DNA of 64,000 nucleotides from Zantedeschia hybrid cultivar (GCA_030544215.1 JARZZO010000002.1:61216150-61280149); one strand, 5' to 3'. Positions 22,938 to 35,900 are shown, counted from the stretch's first letter. Numbers and translations: made by a program. The notes: generated from the letters alone by a model not told the origin.

Positions 22938-23219
22938 CTACGTTTCCTCTCGACAAGCTGCCCAATGATCATTAAAGAAAATGAATCTATAGATGCAAAG
23001 GGCATTCCACATGTGTCTTTGCTCTAAGCCTTCTACGGTCAAGCAGGCTCTTATCCTTTGTAGGTTAGCAGCATATGATAGAGAAGACTTGAAGCGGACA
23101 GACCCATCGCATTCATAGTCTACGAAGCCCAGTTGAAGAAAGCGTAAGAACTCTTCGATGTTTGTGCTTGTAATAAGACATACGCAGTCTTCTTTCCCTA
23201 ACAGGTTCTTTGAAGCCAA
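22938..23219 (-). pseudogene. Unrecognised 93-codon open frame, possible gene scrap
   Basis: Starts MASKNLLGKEDCVCLITS and reads through a Phe/Leu/Cys-rich composition (EEFLRFLQLGFVDYECDG). It has no recognised domain, no promoter or splice context, and lies between repeats. It could be chance or an exon scrap. Confidence 0.15.
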
Positions 23220-23241
23220 ATGAATTGGCTGTGTGTGGTTA

Positions 23242-23425
23242 AGAAAAGACGAGATCCTCTCAGTATATGTTTAGACCGAAGTCTAACAGTATTGAGAGGT
23301 GGAAGATCCAGATATATGTCAAATTTTGGGATTACATAGGGATTTCTTTTTACAATGTTTGACCTCCCACCTTCTTTAAGTACTGTTGGACTCTGATCCA
23401 GACATATACTGCGAAGATCTCCTCT
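23242..23425. mobile_element. Second copy of the GLYI-adjacent MITE family
   Basis: Inverted arms GAGATCCTCTCAGTATATGT and, at the right, ACATATACTGCGAAGATCTC match the element at 14,567-14,744, including the GTCTAACAGTATTGA part. Near-repeats TGTGTGGTTA and TGTGTGAGTTA flank it, compatible with a decayed 9-10-bp target duplication. Confidence 0.7.
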
Positions 23426-23497
23426 ATGTGTGAGTTACTTTTACTTTCGCCATGTATGATTATTTCACTATATTTTGTGGTACTCCAATCTATATAT

Positions 23498-23788
23498 GGC
23501 TCATTTGGTGTGTCATAAAATGTCTTACACTTTGATTTTGAAATCATAAATTTTAAAAGTAGTGAAATCTCCAATTTTAGTTTTCGGTGATTTTGAACTG
23601 AAAATTGAAACTAGCTAAAAGAAGGATTTTAGAGGTGAGTCGATTTTAAAATACGACGATTTACGACACACCAAGTATACGAAAAATAACATACAAAGAT
23701 TTACAGTAAGCCAAATGTAATTAAAATATCATTTTACAATTGGTTAAAATATTTTACTATATTTTACGTTGCACCAAACGACCATTTA
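23498..23788. mobile_element. AT-rich MITE-like element
   Basis: The left end GGCTCATTTGGTGTGTCATA and the right end (reverse complement GGTCGTTTGGTGCAACGTAA) are inverted copies. The interior is AT-rich with GATTTTAAAAT pieces, similar in style to 17,119-17,411. Confidence 0.5.
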
Positions 23789-24262
23789 ATATAACTTGGT
23801 CTCACATTAGAAATATTGTATGTAACTTTCCTGCTTACACGTGATGTTGAAAACTAGAGAATACACAAGACCTAATAAGACACACATGGTAATTACATCA
23901 ACCACAAACTTATTTTCTTTAAACTCCATAATAATATGCTAAATTTACACATGGTTCAATGACATCATCTAGATCGTTTACTACATCATATACCGAATGA
24001 AAGCTTAATAAAGCCTAGAACCATAGAAATGAAAAATTAAACTATCTAAATAAGTCCTTGTCTCAAATTTCATTGGCATATATTTTAACTATGTGGAGTT
24101 CAAGTCTTTCAATAAATAACAAATGAGCAGATATACAATATATATAATATTTTTAGATGCAAACATATAGATATTGTCATTTTATATGATGTGGAAAGAT
24201 CTCTTTTATTATCCTTATCTTAAATGAATAGGATAAAAATAGTACTTTTTCTCTTCATCTCT
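23789..24262. other. No gene seen
   Basis: AT-rich spacer between two MITE-like elements. Confidence 0.4.
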
Positions 24263-24592
24263 AAGGGGTTGTTTGTTTTAGTGTAAAATTTTGTAAATCA
24301 CCGATTTCAAAATTAATGGTTTCAAAACAAGTGAAATTTTCTTGTTTTAAATTAGGAAATGTTTATTTTGTATTTTGTAAAATAAAATAAGACGAATGCT
24401 TCAATCTTCTTGTTTTAGTTTACAGTGAGTCTTTGCTGTAAATCAAAACAACGAAATTGGACTGTCAAGTGAGCAGAACAGACATGATTTTACTTTACAT
24501 TATTTTACATCATTTCGAACAACTAAAAATACTGTAAAGTGAAACAATTGTTTTAAATTACGCATTTTTACGCTAAATCAAACAACCCTTAA
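24263..24592. mobile_element. MITE with GGGTTGTTTG terminal inverted repeats
   Basis: The left end AAGGGGTTGTTTGTTTTAGT is inverted at the right end (reverse complement AAGGGTTGTTTGATTTAGCG). The interior holds further inverted TTTACAGT-type pieces. I could not define a target duplication, so the superfamily is open. Confidence 0.65.
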
Positions 24593-24904
24593 ATCTGTAT
24601 CCTCACAAACTTTGGATAAAGATGCATATTTCGGTTTATCCTTTCCCTTTCACATCCTTATTCCTGCCGTCAGTACCTATATATTCTTCCCAACTTAATT
24701 TTAGGAATCATCCCAGTCTGACACCACTAAAATTAAGCTTAATGCACCCATTGGTGGTGCTTCCGAATTGATCACTAGGTATTTGATTGGTATGACTGAC
24801 CCCAGCTGGGCACATGCTCTACTCGTCCTTGCTTATTCCCTGTAATCCTTCTTATCCACTCCTTTTTACGTAGTGAACTGTAGCGGCCATTGTATTTTTG
24901 AACG

Positions 24905-25165
24905 AATGGCCCAGTGATTGGGCACAAGAGCCCCCTCTCCGTAGAGAAGGATTCAAAATCAACCAAGCTGAAGAAATATTCGAATTAAACGGGTGAATAA
25001 GTACGAAGAGAAGTGTCACTCCACGATGGAGTGAAGATTCCCGCCTGAAGCGGAACAAGCCGCGGGCCAAAAAACCCCACCCGCAACACCACTGGGCGGG
25101 AATCGAAGCCACACCCTCCCCTGCGGGAGAGGGAATGTGGCGTCCACCGAACTACGTCTCGGGGT
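24905..25165 (-). mobile_element. tRNA-derived SINE
   Basis: On the minus strand a box A (TAGTTCGGTGG, plus-strand 25,144-25,154) and a box B (GCTTCGATTCCC, about 25,097-25,109) stand at tRNA-like spacing, the RNA polymerase III promoter of a tRNA-derived SINE. The 5' part can be read as a degenerate tRNA. Downstream is an unrelated body ending near a GCCCAATCACTGGGC hairpin. The right and left limits are approximate, and no target duplication was established. Confidence 0.6.
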
Positions 25166-26709
25166 CATATACATTTGACTTTACTAACTGCGGCCTCTGG
25201 CTATCCTGATCTGAACACCTAGTTATTTCTATCCTGCCAAATGATTGTTCTTGTATTTATAGCAGCAAATGTCTTCTCTCGACAGTTCCTTAGTACGGTA
25301 AGAAGACCTTGGAAGTGACCGGTGTCTTTGATCAATTTTAGATGATCAAAGATAGCACTTCATACATGCACTTAAAGAAAACGTCATCGGTATCTTCCAA
25401 AACAGGGACATGGCTCTTTGTGGAGTAAGCCATTTCTAGGTTCTTTGCCAAAGTGACTTTGGAATTTTTTAGTAGGTTGGAGCATGGCTTTCCTTAATGA
25501 TTCTGTGAGCATTTCTGCATGAGATAAGTCCCAATGTGGAAGCCGTACTGGATTGTCAGGCAAGCCTCTACTCAAGACAAGAAGGAAGAAAGTGATGTTA
25601 GGTAGGGACCCCAAGCATATATAGGCCTTCAAAAGTATCTAAATTCCAGTGCCCATCATCAATGAACAAGTAATCTATGTAAATAGAGAACGGCTACTCC
25701 TGGCTTACATACATATATAGAGGCTAAGGGATATATCTTTTGGTACATGCATTATTCTACACAAATTTACGAAAAAGCTTTTCCCTTCCATTCACGTACT
25801 CTCGAGTCCCTTAGTCTTATTCTTTTCTTCAGCCTACTTAATTTGATTGTTTTGTTATCTAAAACTAGGAAGAATATCTACAACGTACACGCATAATGCA
25901 CGCATCCAATGTCGCAGTAAACGTGCATGTTTGCACCCTAACCTAGAAGATTAATGTTACATCTTACTAACTAGTTTTCCAACGACTATGGCGTCCATTT
26001 AGGTAGGGCTGTCAAATTACAGGGTCCAGACCCAGCATGAGATCCACCTAGGCCCAATAATTTTGGATTTGACTACACTCTTATTACATTAAATAAAATT
26101 ATTATTAGGTAAAGAATACTTGCTGCACTGCCGCCAATTACAAGGCAGACATGCTGTACCTCCCCGCAACTGTCCATCAGATCAGATCCATGCGGGGATG
26201 TGCTGCAATGCGGCAACAAATGGTGCGCAAGTAGTGCACTAAGTATTTCTCTTGTCAGATTGTGGCGCCGAGTGAAACAAGATGGAAATTACTAGTGTGA
26301 CGGGAAATGTTCTCTATTTTTTTTACCCAGTTGATGTGGTTGCATTTGCTGTATTGTTTTCTTAAACACACTATTACAAAATTGTGAAAAACACCCTCAT
26401 TCCTTCCTTTCCATTAATACTAGGTAAGAAAAGTGGGAAAAATTTCCCATTATGCTAGCATTCCTCATACAAGATTGCCTTTTATCCAATTTATGTGCAT
26501 ATGGGGCTACAATCTAGCTCATTTGTTAAAGTTTAATATAGTTGAATTCTTCTTAGACTTTTATCTGAGGTTAGCCAAATAAACACATGCGAAATCCCTA
26601 CACATTAATTTATTCAACAACTTCAGTGGGCCCATTGAGAGTGGACGTGGGTGTATCCAGTTCAGGTTTGGATCTGCTAGACCTATTGACCAGCTCAAGT
26701 AACAGCTCT
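25166..26709. other. No gene seen
   Basis: Anonymous intergenic DNA; no domain-bearing open frame on either strand. Confidence 0.45.
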
Positions 26710-26718
26710 CCTTTTAGG

Positions 26719-26883
26719 GGCGGAACCGGATCGTCTGGACTTAATTGTCTGGACCACTGTATGTCCCAAGATACATTAAGGAAAAGTGAGGATTATTTAT
26801 CTTTAAAATGATTGGAGTACGATAAATGCATTAACCTTTGTCGTGTCTTGGGGCACACAGTGGTAGGTCCAGAGGATCTCATT
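26719..26883. mobile_element. MITE (165 bp) with exact 9-bp target duplication
   Basis: Exact direct repeats CCTTTTAGG flank it (26,710-26,718 and 26,884-26,892). The arms GGATCGTCTGGAC and GACCACTGTATGTCCCAAGA are inverted at the right (GTCTTGGGGCACACAGTGG, GTCCAGAGGATC). A 9-bp duplication suits a Mutator-like MITE. Confidence 0.8.
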
Positions 26884-27322
26884 CCTTTTAGGACAAGATT
26901 GCTCTACAGATAATGATCATGAGCATCTGTACGTACGTCGGTGCATCATGGCATAATTGTTCTGACTTGACGATCACAACTCATTTCGAAAAAGGAATTA
27001 ACAGGAATAAGAAAAAGAAGAATGGAAACATTTGCAGGAGTCCAGAGAATCTTCAAGCCATAAACTATTAATTAGATCTCTGGGGTGCTACAGTTTCTTC
27101 AGGATGCTCGTCTCTTTCTCATTATAGCATATATAGGCCCATGTGCCATCGGTCTTCATCACATTCTCAGTCTCTGATCATGGTGTGCGTATGCATTATG
27201 AAATGATATTTCTGCAGTGTACTGGGTCTTCCTTGCTTGCCTGGCCACATGCATCAAGGCACAAGAACATGTGTTTGGAACAAGGGATTGGCCCTCCATC
27301 CATGAACCTTGTCCTCAGCTCC

Positions 27323-27597
27323 CAGCGGCGGATGCAGAAATTTTGTCCAATGGGGTCACTCGGACATTACGTCATAAGTATGGTTGGGTCAGTGGGATCT
27401 TGGGTTAGGTCATATGAGATCTTTAGTTAGGTCAGTAGAGTCTTGGACTAAGTCATATGGGATCTTTAGTTGGGTCAATAGAGTCCTAAGATGAGTTAGT
27501 AGGATTTCGAACTAGACTGCTTAATTTGTATTAGGTCAATAGATTTGACAAAATTAAGTGATATTCCCCCGTTGAATAAATACTGGATCCGCCGCTG
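27323..27597. mobile_element. MITE with CAGCGGCGGATCCAG-type ends
   Basis: The left end CAGCGGCGGATGCAG is inverted at the right end (CTGGATCCGCCGCTG). The interior carries a repeated GGTCATATGAGATCTTTAGT phrase (two near copies). Ends of the CAGNGGCGGANCCAG type are common in plant MITEs. No target duplication was found. Confidence 0.65.
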
Positions 27598-28085
27598 TTA
27601 ACCCCCCTCCATGAAACTTGTCTCGTTGTAGTGTTGTTACGTGATATAGAAAACTCTGAGACGTTTTATTTTTTGTGGCTAGTTAATAAATATATAAGCC
27701 CACTCCACCAAACACTCCCCACCTAACTCTACTTATCATCCGTGACCACCGTCTTGTCTTATACTGACGCAAACCCCTACTTCTCTATAGCGAAAGAATA
27801 ATATGGCACTGATTGGAATTGGCACATGATCTACGGCTACCTATGCATGCATGTGAGCATATGATTCCGACTAGTCGCCCTCTCCACCCTCCGCAGGCCC
27901 CCCCCTGCTTCCTGCAGGCACAGCAAGCAAATCCTCGCCCAAGTTTAAGTCAGATTTCATGACCCAGTGTCAGCCTTTCTTCTCATCAATATATCTTAAC
28001 TGTGCAATTTGGTGCTTCTCCTTTTTCTTCCGCATCCAAGAAAAGGGAGCTGAGGTGAGTTCCGGCCACAAGGTTGCAATGGGAA

Positions 28086-28264
28086 GAGTCCGGTTCCTCT
28101 CGATGCACGATCGGACCGAATTCTGTCAATACAGAGAGAGGGAAGAGGGCGGGATTTTAAAAAATCTATTTATTGTCGAGTCCAACAGTTCGGCTGTCCC
28201 TGTCGCCTCTTCTTTATACTGACTGAACTCGATCTGATCGTGCACTGAGGGGAACCGAAGTCCG
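28086..28264. mobile_element. MITE (about 179 bp) with ATGGGAA flanking repeats
   Basis: The arms GAGTCCGGTTCCTCTCGATG and CACGATCGGACCGAATTC are inverted at the right (GAACTCGATCTGATCGTGCA, GGGGAACCGAAGTCC). ATGGGAA flanks it at 28,079-28,085 and 28,265-28,271. The loop holds a TTTAAAAAATC stretch. Confidence 0.75.
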
Positions 28265-30836
28265 ATGGGAATGATTTGGTGTGACGTGTAGAACAAGACG
28301 GGCACGCGCTATAGAAAGGCTTGTGGTCCTATTAAATAGAACCGTCCATGTGCATCTGAACGGTTTAAATATGAGGAAGACCCATGTGAGAGTCTCTCCA
28401 TTCTTGATAACTACATGTTGGGAAAAGGCACATGTCCCGCCGTTTGCCTTCTTTCACTAAGAACATTGATCATGTGGGCGGCTGTGTTTTATTGGAACAT
28501 AAGTACAAAATCCAAATTCAAAAGGAAGCACACCGTTTGGACCAAATGTTCTATGTTTTTGAGCTTCAAGTTAATCTTCATATACCAAATTCTTCTCTTC
28601 TAAGAGCATTAGATTATGACTTTATCACATGATTAGCTTAGATCATACCGGCCCGAACAAAAATTGAGTGAAACCAGTGGATGGGCCGGAATATCTCTGT
28701 GGACAACAAGAAGTCACCATGCACCCAGGACCTCTCTTTGTTGGAGAGCTTATTGGCTTAATTCTTACCTCCAACTAAAGGCATGAGCCAGAAATTTTCT
28801 TTTGAGAGGGCCAAATGAAATGTGCTATCATTGAAAGTAAAACATTTATTTAAATTAAAAAATGTTACTTTCATGTAAATATCATAAACATAAAATGAGC
28901 ATCTTAATACGAGAATAAAAAACATAAAATTCACTTGAAAATTGTTTGACATTCTTTCATATCACTAAACCTTTACAATTTCTTTTTCAATATGGGAAAC
29001 TAGATAATCTGCAACAAATTTGCTTGTTGGAAAAAAAAAAATTATGCTTGAGACCACTGACCTTTGAGCCATCTGGTTGCTGATTTAAAAAGAAGGAAAA
29101 AGATCCTACTCAACCCTATTTGATCTATCAGGGAGGTCGGACAATTTTACTAATACAACTATAGCTACATGGGTGCAGTGTGCATTTATTCTTTGTAGAG
29201 TTTAAAATATGAAGTATCAACTATGAAAGAAGAAGAAAAAGATGATCAAGATGATTGTAGCTTACTCAAAGATAAGATATAATATGAAAAACAAAGTTCT
29301 AGAGGAAATTTTTTTTGTACTATATGAGATTTAACAAAAAAAAAAGTACCATATGAGACCCAGTCAATAAAAGGTTTAACTAGAACATAACAAAAAGTTC
29401 TAGACGACAATCAACTCATTGAAAAATAATAATAAATAAATAAGAAAAAATCTCAACACCATCAAAACATTACCTTTGGTAGGTTTTAAAGTGAACATAA
29501 TATTGTACAATCTCATTAGATGGAAGTTAATTAAAAATAAATATGAAAAATATAACTCAAATGCCAACGTGATAGAGAGTAAAAAATAAGTTTTAAAGTA
29601 AACAATAAAAGAGTAAGAAAAATGTCTTTGCTCAACATCCTTGGGAGATTATCTCTAACATATTGGTAGAGCCAAAAATGATAAGGCACGTACTAAGTGA
29701 CCTAAGCAAAAATAATTAACAGAAATTTTACTATAATTCTCAGCGAAGATGAGAAGAGGGGTAAATGACCAACCTTATGCAGAGAACACAACCGCAGTAG
29801 CAAAAGTTCTTAATGAAAAATTAGGTTAGTTAGGCTAAATGAAGTTTAAAGACAGAAAAAAATAGTGTACCATTGTTGTGTGTGGAACTGTTCAGGTCAT
29901 GTTCACTTGGGCCTATGAGTGTCATGAAGGCAGCCAACATGTTTATTTTTATTTCCCTATTTATTAGTTAGTTAATTTAGTGTCGTGAGAGACTTATGAT
30001 CTACCAATTTTTGTAAGGGCAAGAATCTTCAAATCCCAGCAATATTACTATCTTCAAAATTGTTTGGGGCTATGCCCCCCTAAACCCCCATGCCTCCTAC
30101 GATTGCAAAGATTAAGGCCTGTGGGGAGAATATTTCTCAAGACTAAAATAGTCAAGTTTAGAGGAATAAAAGAATCATTTGTGCAAGAATATATCTATTT
30201 AAGGAGAAAATATGGATAGTTCCTCCTGTTTTGTTAGGTTGGAGGCCATATAGTGAAGCACTCTCTTTGTGCTGTGTATAATGAGATAGCAGGAGACTTT
30301 TTTGTTCTTCTTCATGCACCTTATCTTTTTCAATTTTTAATGCAATTTAGTGATACCATCCACTTTTTTTTAAAAAACAGAAAATATAGAAGTTGCTAAT
30401 TAGGATTTGTATATTTTCTACATGGAAGAAATTATACATACTTGGCCAATTATGCAGTTGATGAAAAATATTTCACCTGGGTTGGCCATAGATCTAAGAT
30501 CTCTATTAGATCATTAGGTCTTCCTCAAAAGTCCTTACTCTGATGTCTATTGATAGGTTTAGAGTTATAGCTTCACTCGGGGACGTGAATAGAGAAATAA
30601 TAACTTTGAAAACTATTCGAATCATGTGATTGAAATTTTAATCAGTATGCATAATAGACAAATAAATTGAGATTTAACAATGCATAATCATATGAGGCAC
30701 ATGATTTATGGTTGTTCGTCCTCCTAATGGATGTTAAGTTATCTTGTGTCTTTAATTGTTCTCCTTATTTTAGTGATAACAAAGCTATGAAATTGTAAGT
30801 AATCATCAAGATTTTATGTATGTTAATTGGCTGATT
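28265..30836. other. No gene seen; AT-rich DNA, probably TE interior
   Basis: No coding signal on either strand over 2.5 kb. Because an LTR-type boundary follows at 30,852, part of this may be the decayed interior of that element. Confidence 0.4.
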
Positions 30837-31013
30837 CAGAAAGGGGGAGATTGTTGATTTTAATAGTTTCTCATATCTTTTAATAATAACCCACTATGAT
30901 AATATAAGAGAAAAATATCCAACACTATTCCGATTTGTGATAAATAAGATTGTTTGTCTGCTATAAAGTTGATTTAAGTATTAAGTCCCGACCTTATACA
31001 CCACCTAAGTTCC

Positions 31014-31258
31014 ATCAATTCTGGGACTTAGTCAGTTTTTTAGAAAGTTTCTCCAATTACAAGGCCAATTGAAATCCGATTAGTACCTAATCAATTAACA
31101 GTGTAATAGTCATGTAATCGATTTCTTAGTTTATTCATCTAATCGGTTCATCTTTTCCTTAGGGGGTAATCGGTTAGTCAATCCCCTGAATAATCAATTA
31201 AGTGATTAGTCTAATAATCGATTGCACCAATTGATTGTCTCTCTTTGATAGCATTTAT
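31014..31258 (+). repeat. First copy of a 240-bp direct duplication
   Basis: From GGGACTTAGTCAGTTTTT to TCTCTCTTTGATAGC this matches 32,768-32,916 continued at 36,373-36,463, with a few percent of changes. The second copy is split by the solo LTR. The first copy therefore shows the empty target site of that insertion. Confidence 0.8.
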
Positions 31259-31860
31259 CCACTCAGTCTCCTAATCGATTGACTACCTTATCGATCAATC
31301 GACTAATGAATGACCTCAAGTCATCGACTAGCCGATCTTTCCTCCAACCGATTATAAGACTTAGTAGCCATATCAATTCATTGGTATTATTTGAAATCGA
31401 TTTAGCATTATCTTCTGATCGATTAACTATTTCTTATTTCATATCGATTTACCTTATCTCATCTAATCGATTAACTATTAACAACTCCATGATCGATTAA
31501 CTGTTGCTTTGCAGAATCCATTAACTATATGTTTTTCACTTCAGTTATTTATTTTAATTTTATCAATTCATTATTGAACACCTAATCGATTGGCAAGCTT
31601 TGTTTTATGTGTTTTACCCGCTGTGACAATTTCCTAGCGATTAACAGTTACACTTCATATCAATTCGTTACCTTTTCCTTTGAATCGATTTGCTAAACTC
31701 TCAAGTGATTATCTGTTGTATTCAATATTGATTATCTATTAGCTTTTCTATGTGATTAATAGTGTTATTCTTATAGCGATTAACTGGACTAATTGATTAA
31801 TCATTGGATCAATTATATGTTGAACTCCTAATCGAACCTCTGGTTTCTCAACGCACAAGC
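31080..31860. repeat. AATCGATTAACT-rich degenerate repeat
   Basis: Words such as AATCGATT, ATCGATTAACT and CGATTAACTGTT occur about every 25-35 bases with changing spacers. The same words on the other strand fill 1-480. Confidence 0.55.
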
Positions 31861-32595
31861 AATTATAACATTGTTTATTCCTTTAGCTTTAAAAGTAGAT
31901 ACTCCTGCAGGGTTGTAGTCTACTTTTTGCAGACATTCTGCTCTCACCTATCCTTTGGTCAGTACACTAAATGAGATTTTTCTTATTTTTAGTATATTAA
32001 CAAATTAAGTAGAGTTGTACGAACCAATCATGGAAGTGAAAATATTATAAGTCACAATTTTCAGAAGACATTAACATGTAGTCTGTCTGAATATCTCTCC
32101 CAAGCTAGATCAAGGCAATTTTTTGCTAGATTCGTGTAGTCTACATTAGTCTTAGGTTGGTTAACGTTAAGAGATAGCCTAGTTAACATTAGATTCAACC
32201 ACGAATTATTGGATGCAACAAGAAGCAACCAATCTTAACAAAAAATTTAATTCAAAATATACCATAAAATCAAGACAGGGACTAGCAGTAGATAACAATA
32301 CTTACATTGATAGACCTCAAGTAAAAACTTTGCTTCTTTTTCCTACGTTCAAGATCTGAGCGAGAAAAACAGAAAGACTAGATTAAGAGAAAGAACCTAA
32401 GAGCCTGAGCTTTGCACTCTTCTGCGCCTTGAGAAGCTCTAAGTTGTTCTTTTGCAGATCAAGACTACTGTTTTCATTATTCTTTTCTGTTTCATTCTCT
32501 TGATCCATTGTGTTCATCTGCGAACACTTGCCTACTAAAAGACACTCTCATCTTTGTTATATTTTTTGTATTTTTGTTCCTCTTCCAGGTTATTG

Positions 32596-32760
32596 GAAGA
32601 GAGGGCCTACTATTCTGTAAGACAGTATTTTCCTCTTCATTAAGTTGAAGAGAGGGCCTGTTGTAGTGCAAGATAGTGTTTTCCAGTTCATTGATTGAAG
32701 AGAGGGCCTACTGTAGTGCAGGCCGGTGTTTTCCACTTCATTATGTTGAATAGAGGACCA
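32596..32760 (+). repeat. 51-bp tandem repeat, 3 full units plus one partial
   Basis: The anchor GAAGAGAGGGCCT recurs at 32,596, 32,647 and 32,697, with a decayed fourth (GAATAGAGGAC) at 32,748. Each unit continues with GTAAGACAGT-like and GTTTTCC parts. Confidence 0.8.
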
Positions 32761-32916
32761 TAAATTTTAGGACTTAGTCAGTTTTTCAGAAAGTCTCTCC
32801 AATTACAAGGCCAATTGAAATCTGATTAGTACTTAATCAATTAACAGTATAATAGTCATGTAATCAATTTCTTAGCTTATTCATCTAATTAATTCATCTT
32901 GCCTTAGGGGTAATCG

Positions 32917-35900
32917 TGTTACGCCCCGGATCCAGTTCATTCTTTTTTTTTTTAACCTCAGAATCCGACCACGTAATCTTATAACAAATTACACCATAAC
33001 GAATAGATATGAGAGCTAAATAACTACAAGGCAATTTAAATAAATGACATAACCATAAATTAATCAAAAGTATTCAAATATAGCCAATACTAAAATTCAC
33101 AAATTACAATATCCATTATTTTGTATATAAATTCTCAATCTCATAAAATAAAGAAAATACATTAATCTTTCATTATTCCTACTACATCAAATTTAAGAAA
33201 ACTGTAAATTTGAATCTTAATAACCTCCTGAAGATGTCAAATACCTCAATCAGAAGTCTACTCAAATTTCAGGTTTTCTTTCTCAGATATAAAAATGTTA
33301 ATAGGGTTTATGAGTACAACCACTCAGTAGGCTTCAAACAATTCATATGACTTAACATATAGTAAATTTTACAAATCACATTATATAATTATATTAAACA
33401 TGATCTTACATAGTTCTACATATATCTTAAATAAGAACATGATACAAAATATGGTAAGATATAAGCTTATCAAATCAAATGTGTTTTCTAATAATATAAA
33501 TAGATCAACTAACATATAACATATATGGCATGATCGAACTCATATCAGATATATCAAATTCTACTAGCCATGATCAGAACGTATTACATATCGAATAGAA
33601 CATATCAAATTGTCAAATTGTCAGGGCGTTACGTATCGTCGTCCCGTGAGCACATCTCATATCAAATAGCAAATATCATGGCGTAGTGGCTTATCAAATC
33701 ATATTCATATCATGGATCATATAGTTAAGATAGATTCATATGATTGAAAAGGGATAGCTAAACAGGATGATCAAAGGATTTAAATGACTAAACTGAGTTC
33801 AAATGAACATATAGAGCAAAGATTTTAGATTTATGTGCCAATCAAACATATCAAATCAAATCATAATGGTCATATACCCAAACCACAATATAAGGAGCAA
33901 AACAAAACAAATATCAAAGCATCTAGGCAAATGATGTAAAGGTCTTGATTACTGCGCAGAATCGGAGAATCTAAGTCCCACCCAACTCCAAACCGCCAGG
34001 ACGTTACGTATTGTCATCCCCTAGTTTTAGCTGGCCGAAAATTAGGATTCCATCTGTTTGTCCTCGGATTCCAAATAAAATATCATATCCAATATAGATA
34101 CTTATAATGGAATCAGGCCAAATATCTCCTTAAGATGGCAATGTTCAAGCAAAGTCAAATAATTATGGTACAATTAGATTAACAAAGATCAAATGATGAC
34201 AAAAGATGAGCATAGATCTGTATCAAATTGATACGTACATATAAGAGTTAAAATACATACTTTTATTTACAAAATAGCCACTTAAAGAGTCATCATGGTC
34301 ATATATATGTAAAATCAGAGTAAATCTGATCAAAATAAGTTTTTGGACAGAAATTATAACCAAGGAAAGTTTTTTAGAAATTTTGAAATAATGAACATAT
34401 TTTTCGGCCATTAAGATCAAAAAATTACCAAACTTGATGAGCATGTTCCATAGATCATATGTAAAGTGTGGAAAACGTTTCATCAATTTCTGGATGGGTT
34501 TAATATGAGTTTGGATTCTCACTTCGATTCCGAGAATCTGACTTAAATAGAATTATAGTAAATAAAAACAGAGGACAAACTGAATAGCAAACAGAATCAT
34601 AAAATTTTTAATCTTTTCATAGAAGTTAAGGATAGTATAACAAAGATCTTCACAAAATTTGGCTTGATTTGAACATGAATTGAGTGAGATATAAGATTTA
34701 TAAGTTAGGATTTCAAAACTGTCATGACATATTATATAGTCTGCGAAGAATATTATGAAATAAATATAAAATAAACTCTGAAAATTATGAAATTTATTTA
34801 ACATGAGGATAACATCTAGAGTAAGGCTCTATCGAAATTGTAGCTTAATTAGACATTGGACCAAATATAACAAACATCTGTAACTCATGTGATCATAATT
34901 GAAAACATAACAGATTGAACGGACAGATTACATAGGCTAAGATAATAATAATAGAATAAATATTAAATAAGATCACAAAAATTTGAAACTTTAATATCAT
35001 GAAGTAGACATATAAATACAAGTTCTTACCAATTTATTAGCTTTTGAAAACTTTCTAAATAATATAATGTTTTTAATACAAAATAGATCATATGTATAGT
35101 TATCCACCTACCTCTTGAAGAAAGATCGAATCTTAACTCCCCTATGGCTTTCTTGCTATTTATCAATGTCTTATTCTTCCTCTAAACTCTATTTAACATT
35201 CTTTAAGCTCTTTCCCACATTCTCTAAGCCTCCAATAACACAAAATGTTGATTAGAATCAAAGCTCCAAAAGAAATAACCATGAACAACTCTATTCTTTC
35301 AAGAACACCATATGAACTTACCCCTTAGAAGAGAGCTGCATCCTATAGAGGTTGAGCACGGCCCAATGCTCTATTTATACTTATTTATTGTCTTAATATA
35401 ACCATCAACACTTCCTTTCTTTGTTGGAGTCGAATTCCTACTTCACATAACTTAATCTCCAAGTCAAAGTCACTTTCTAGTCTAAATCAAATTCTGCTCA
35501 CGCTACCTGCAGTTTTCTTTTCTGAAGACCTTTAAATTTAGCCCATTAAACATCCGAATTAATAAACACTCTCTTCTATAAACTGACTTGCTATCCTGAG
35601 TACTTCGAACAAGAAATCTGACATATTTCCTTCATGTCTAAAGATATCCTGATTCCGATTAAGAAACGATTTACTTTAAACATGTGTTCTTCATAAAATT
35701 TTTATAATTTTGAGTCATAGTTCTAATAGGAGTTGTCTTACTTAATTATGAATTTTATACACGAAGTTATGCTTAAAAAACTAAGACTATGTCAAGTAAA
35801 TCTGTGTACATAATCCTAATCCAAGTAGGATTCTAATTATGACTTTCTACTTATTAATTAGAATCTTAATTATATTCAAATTTATTATGTTTTACTTCTA

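Larger units (their letters stand above)
30837..32911 (+). mobile_element. Copia-like polypurine tract and LTR-type block
   Basis: CAGAAAGGGGGAGA (30,837-30,850) followed by TGTTGATTTTAATAG is the usual form of a plant Copia polypurine tract plus LTR start (30,852). The block to its right is dense in AATCGATTA words, has a 51-bp tandem repeat near its end and shares a 240-bp stretch with 32,766-32,916 plus 36,373-36,463. I could not locate the LTR's right end. No coding domain is present. Confidence 0.4.

Noticed and set aside
25090..25160. A tRNA gene at the box A/box B site
   Set aside because: The arms do not form a complete cloverleaf, and a non-tRNA body follows, so a SINE is more likely.
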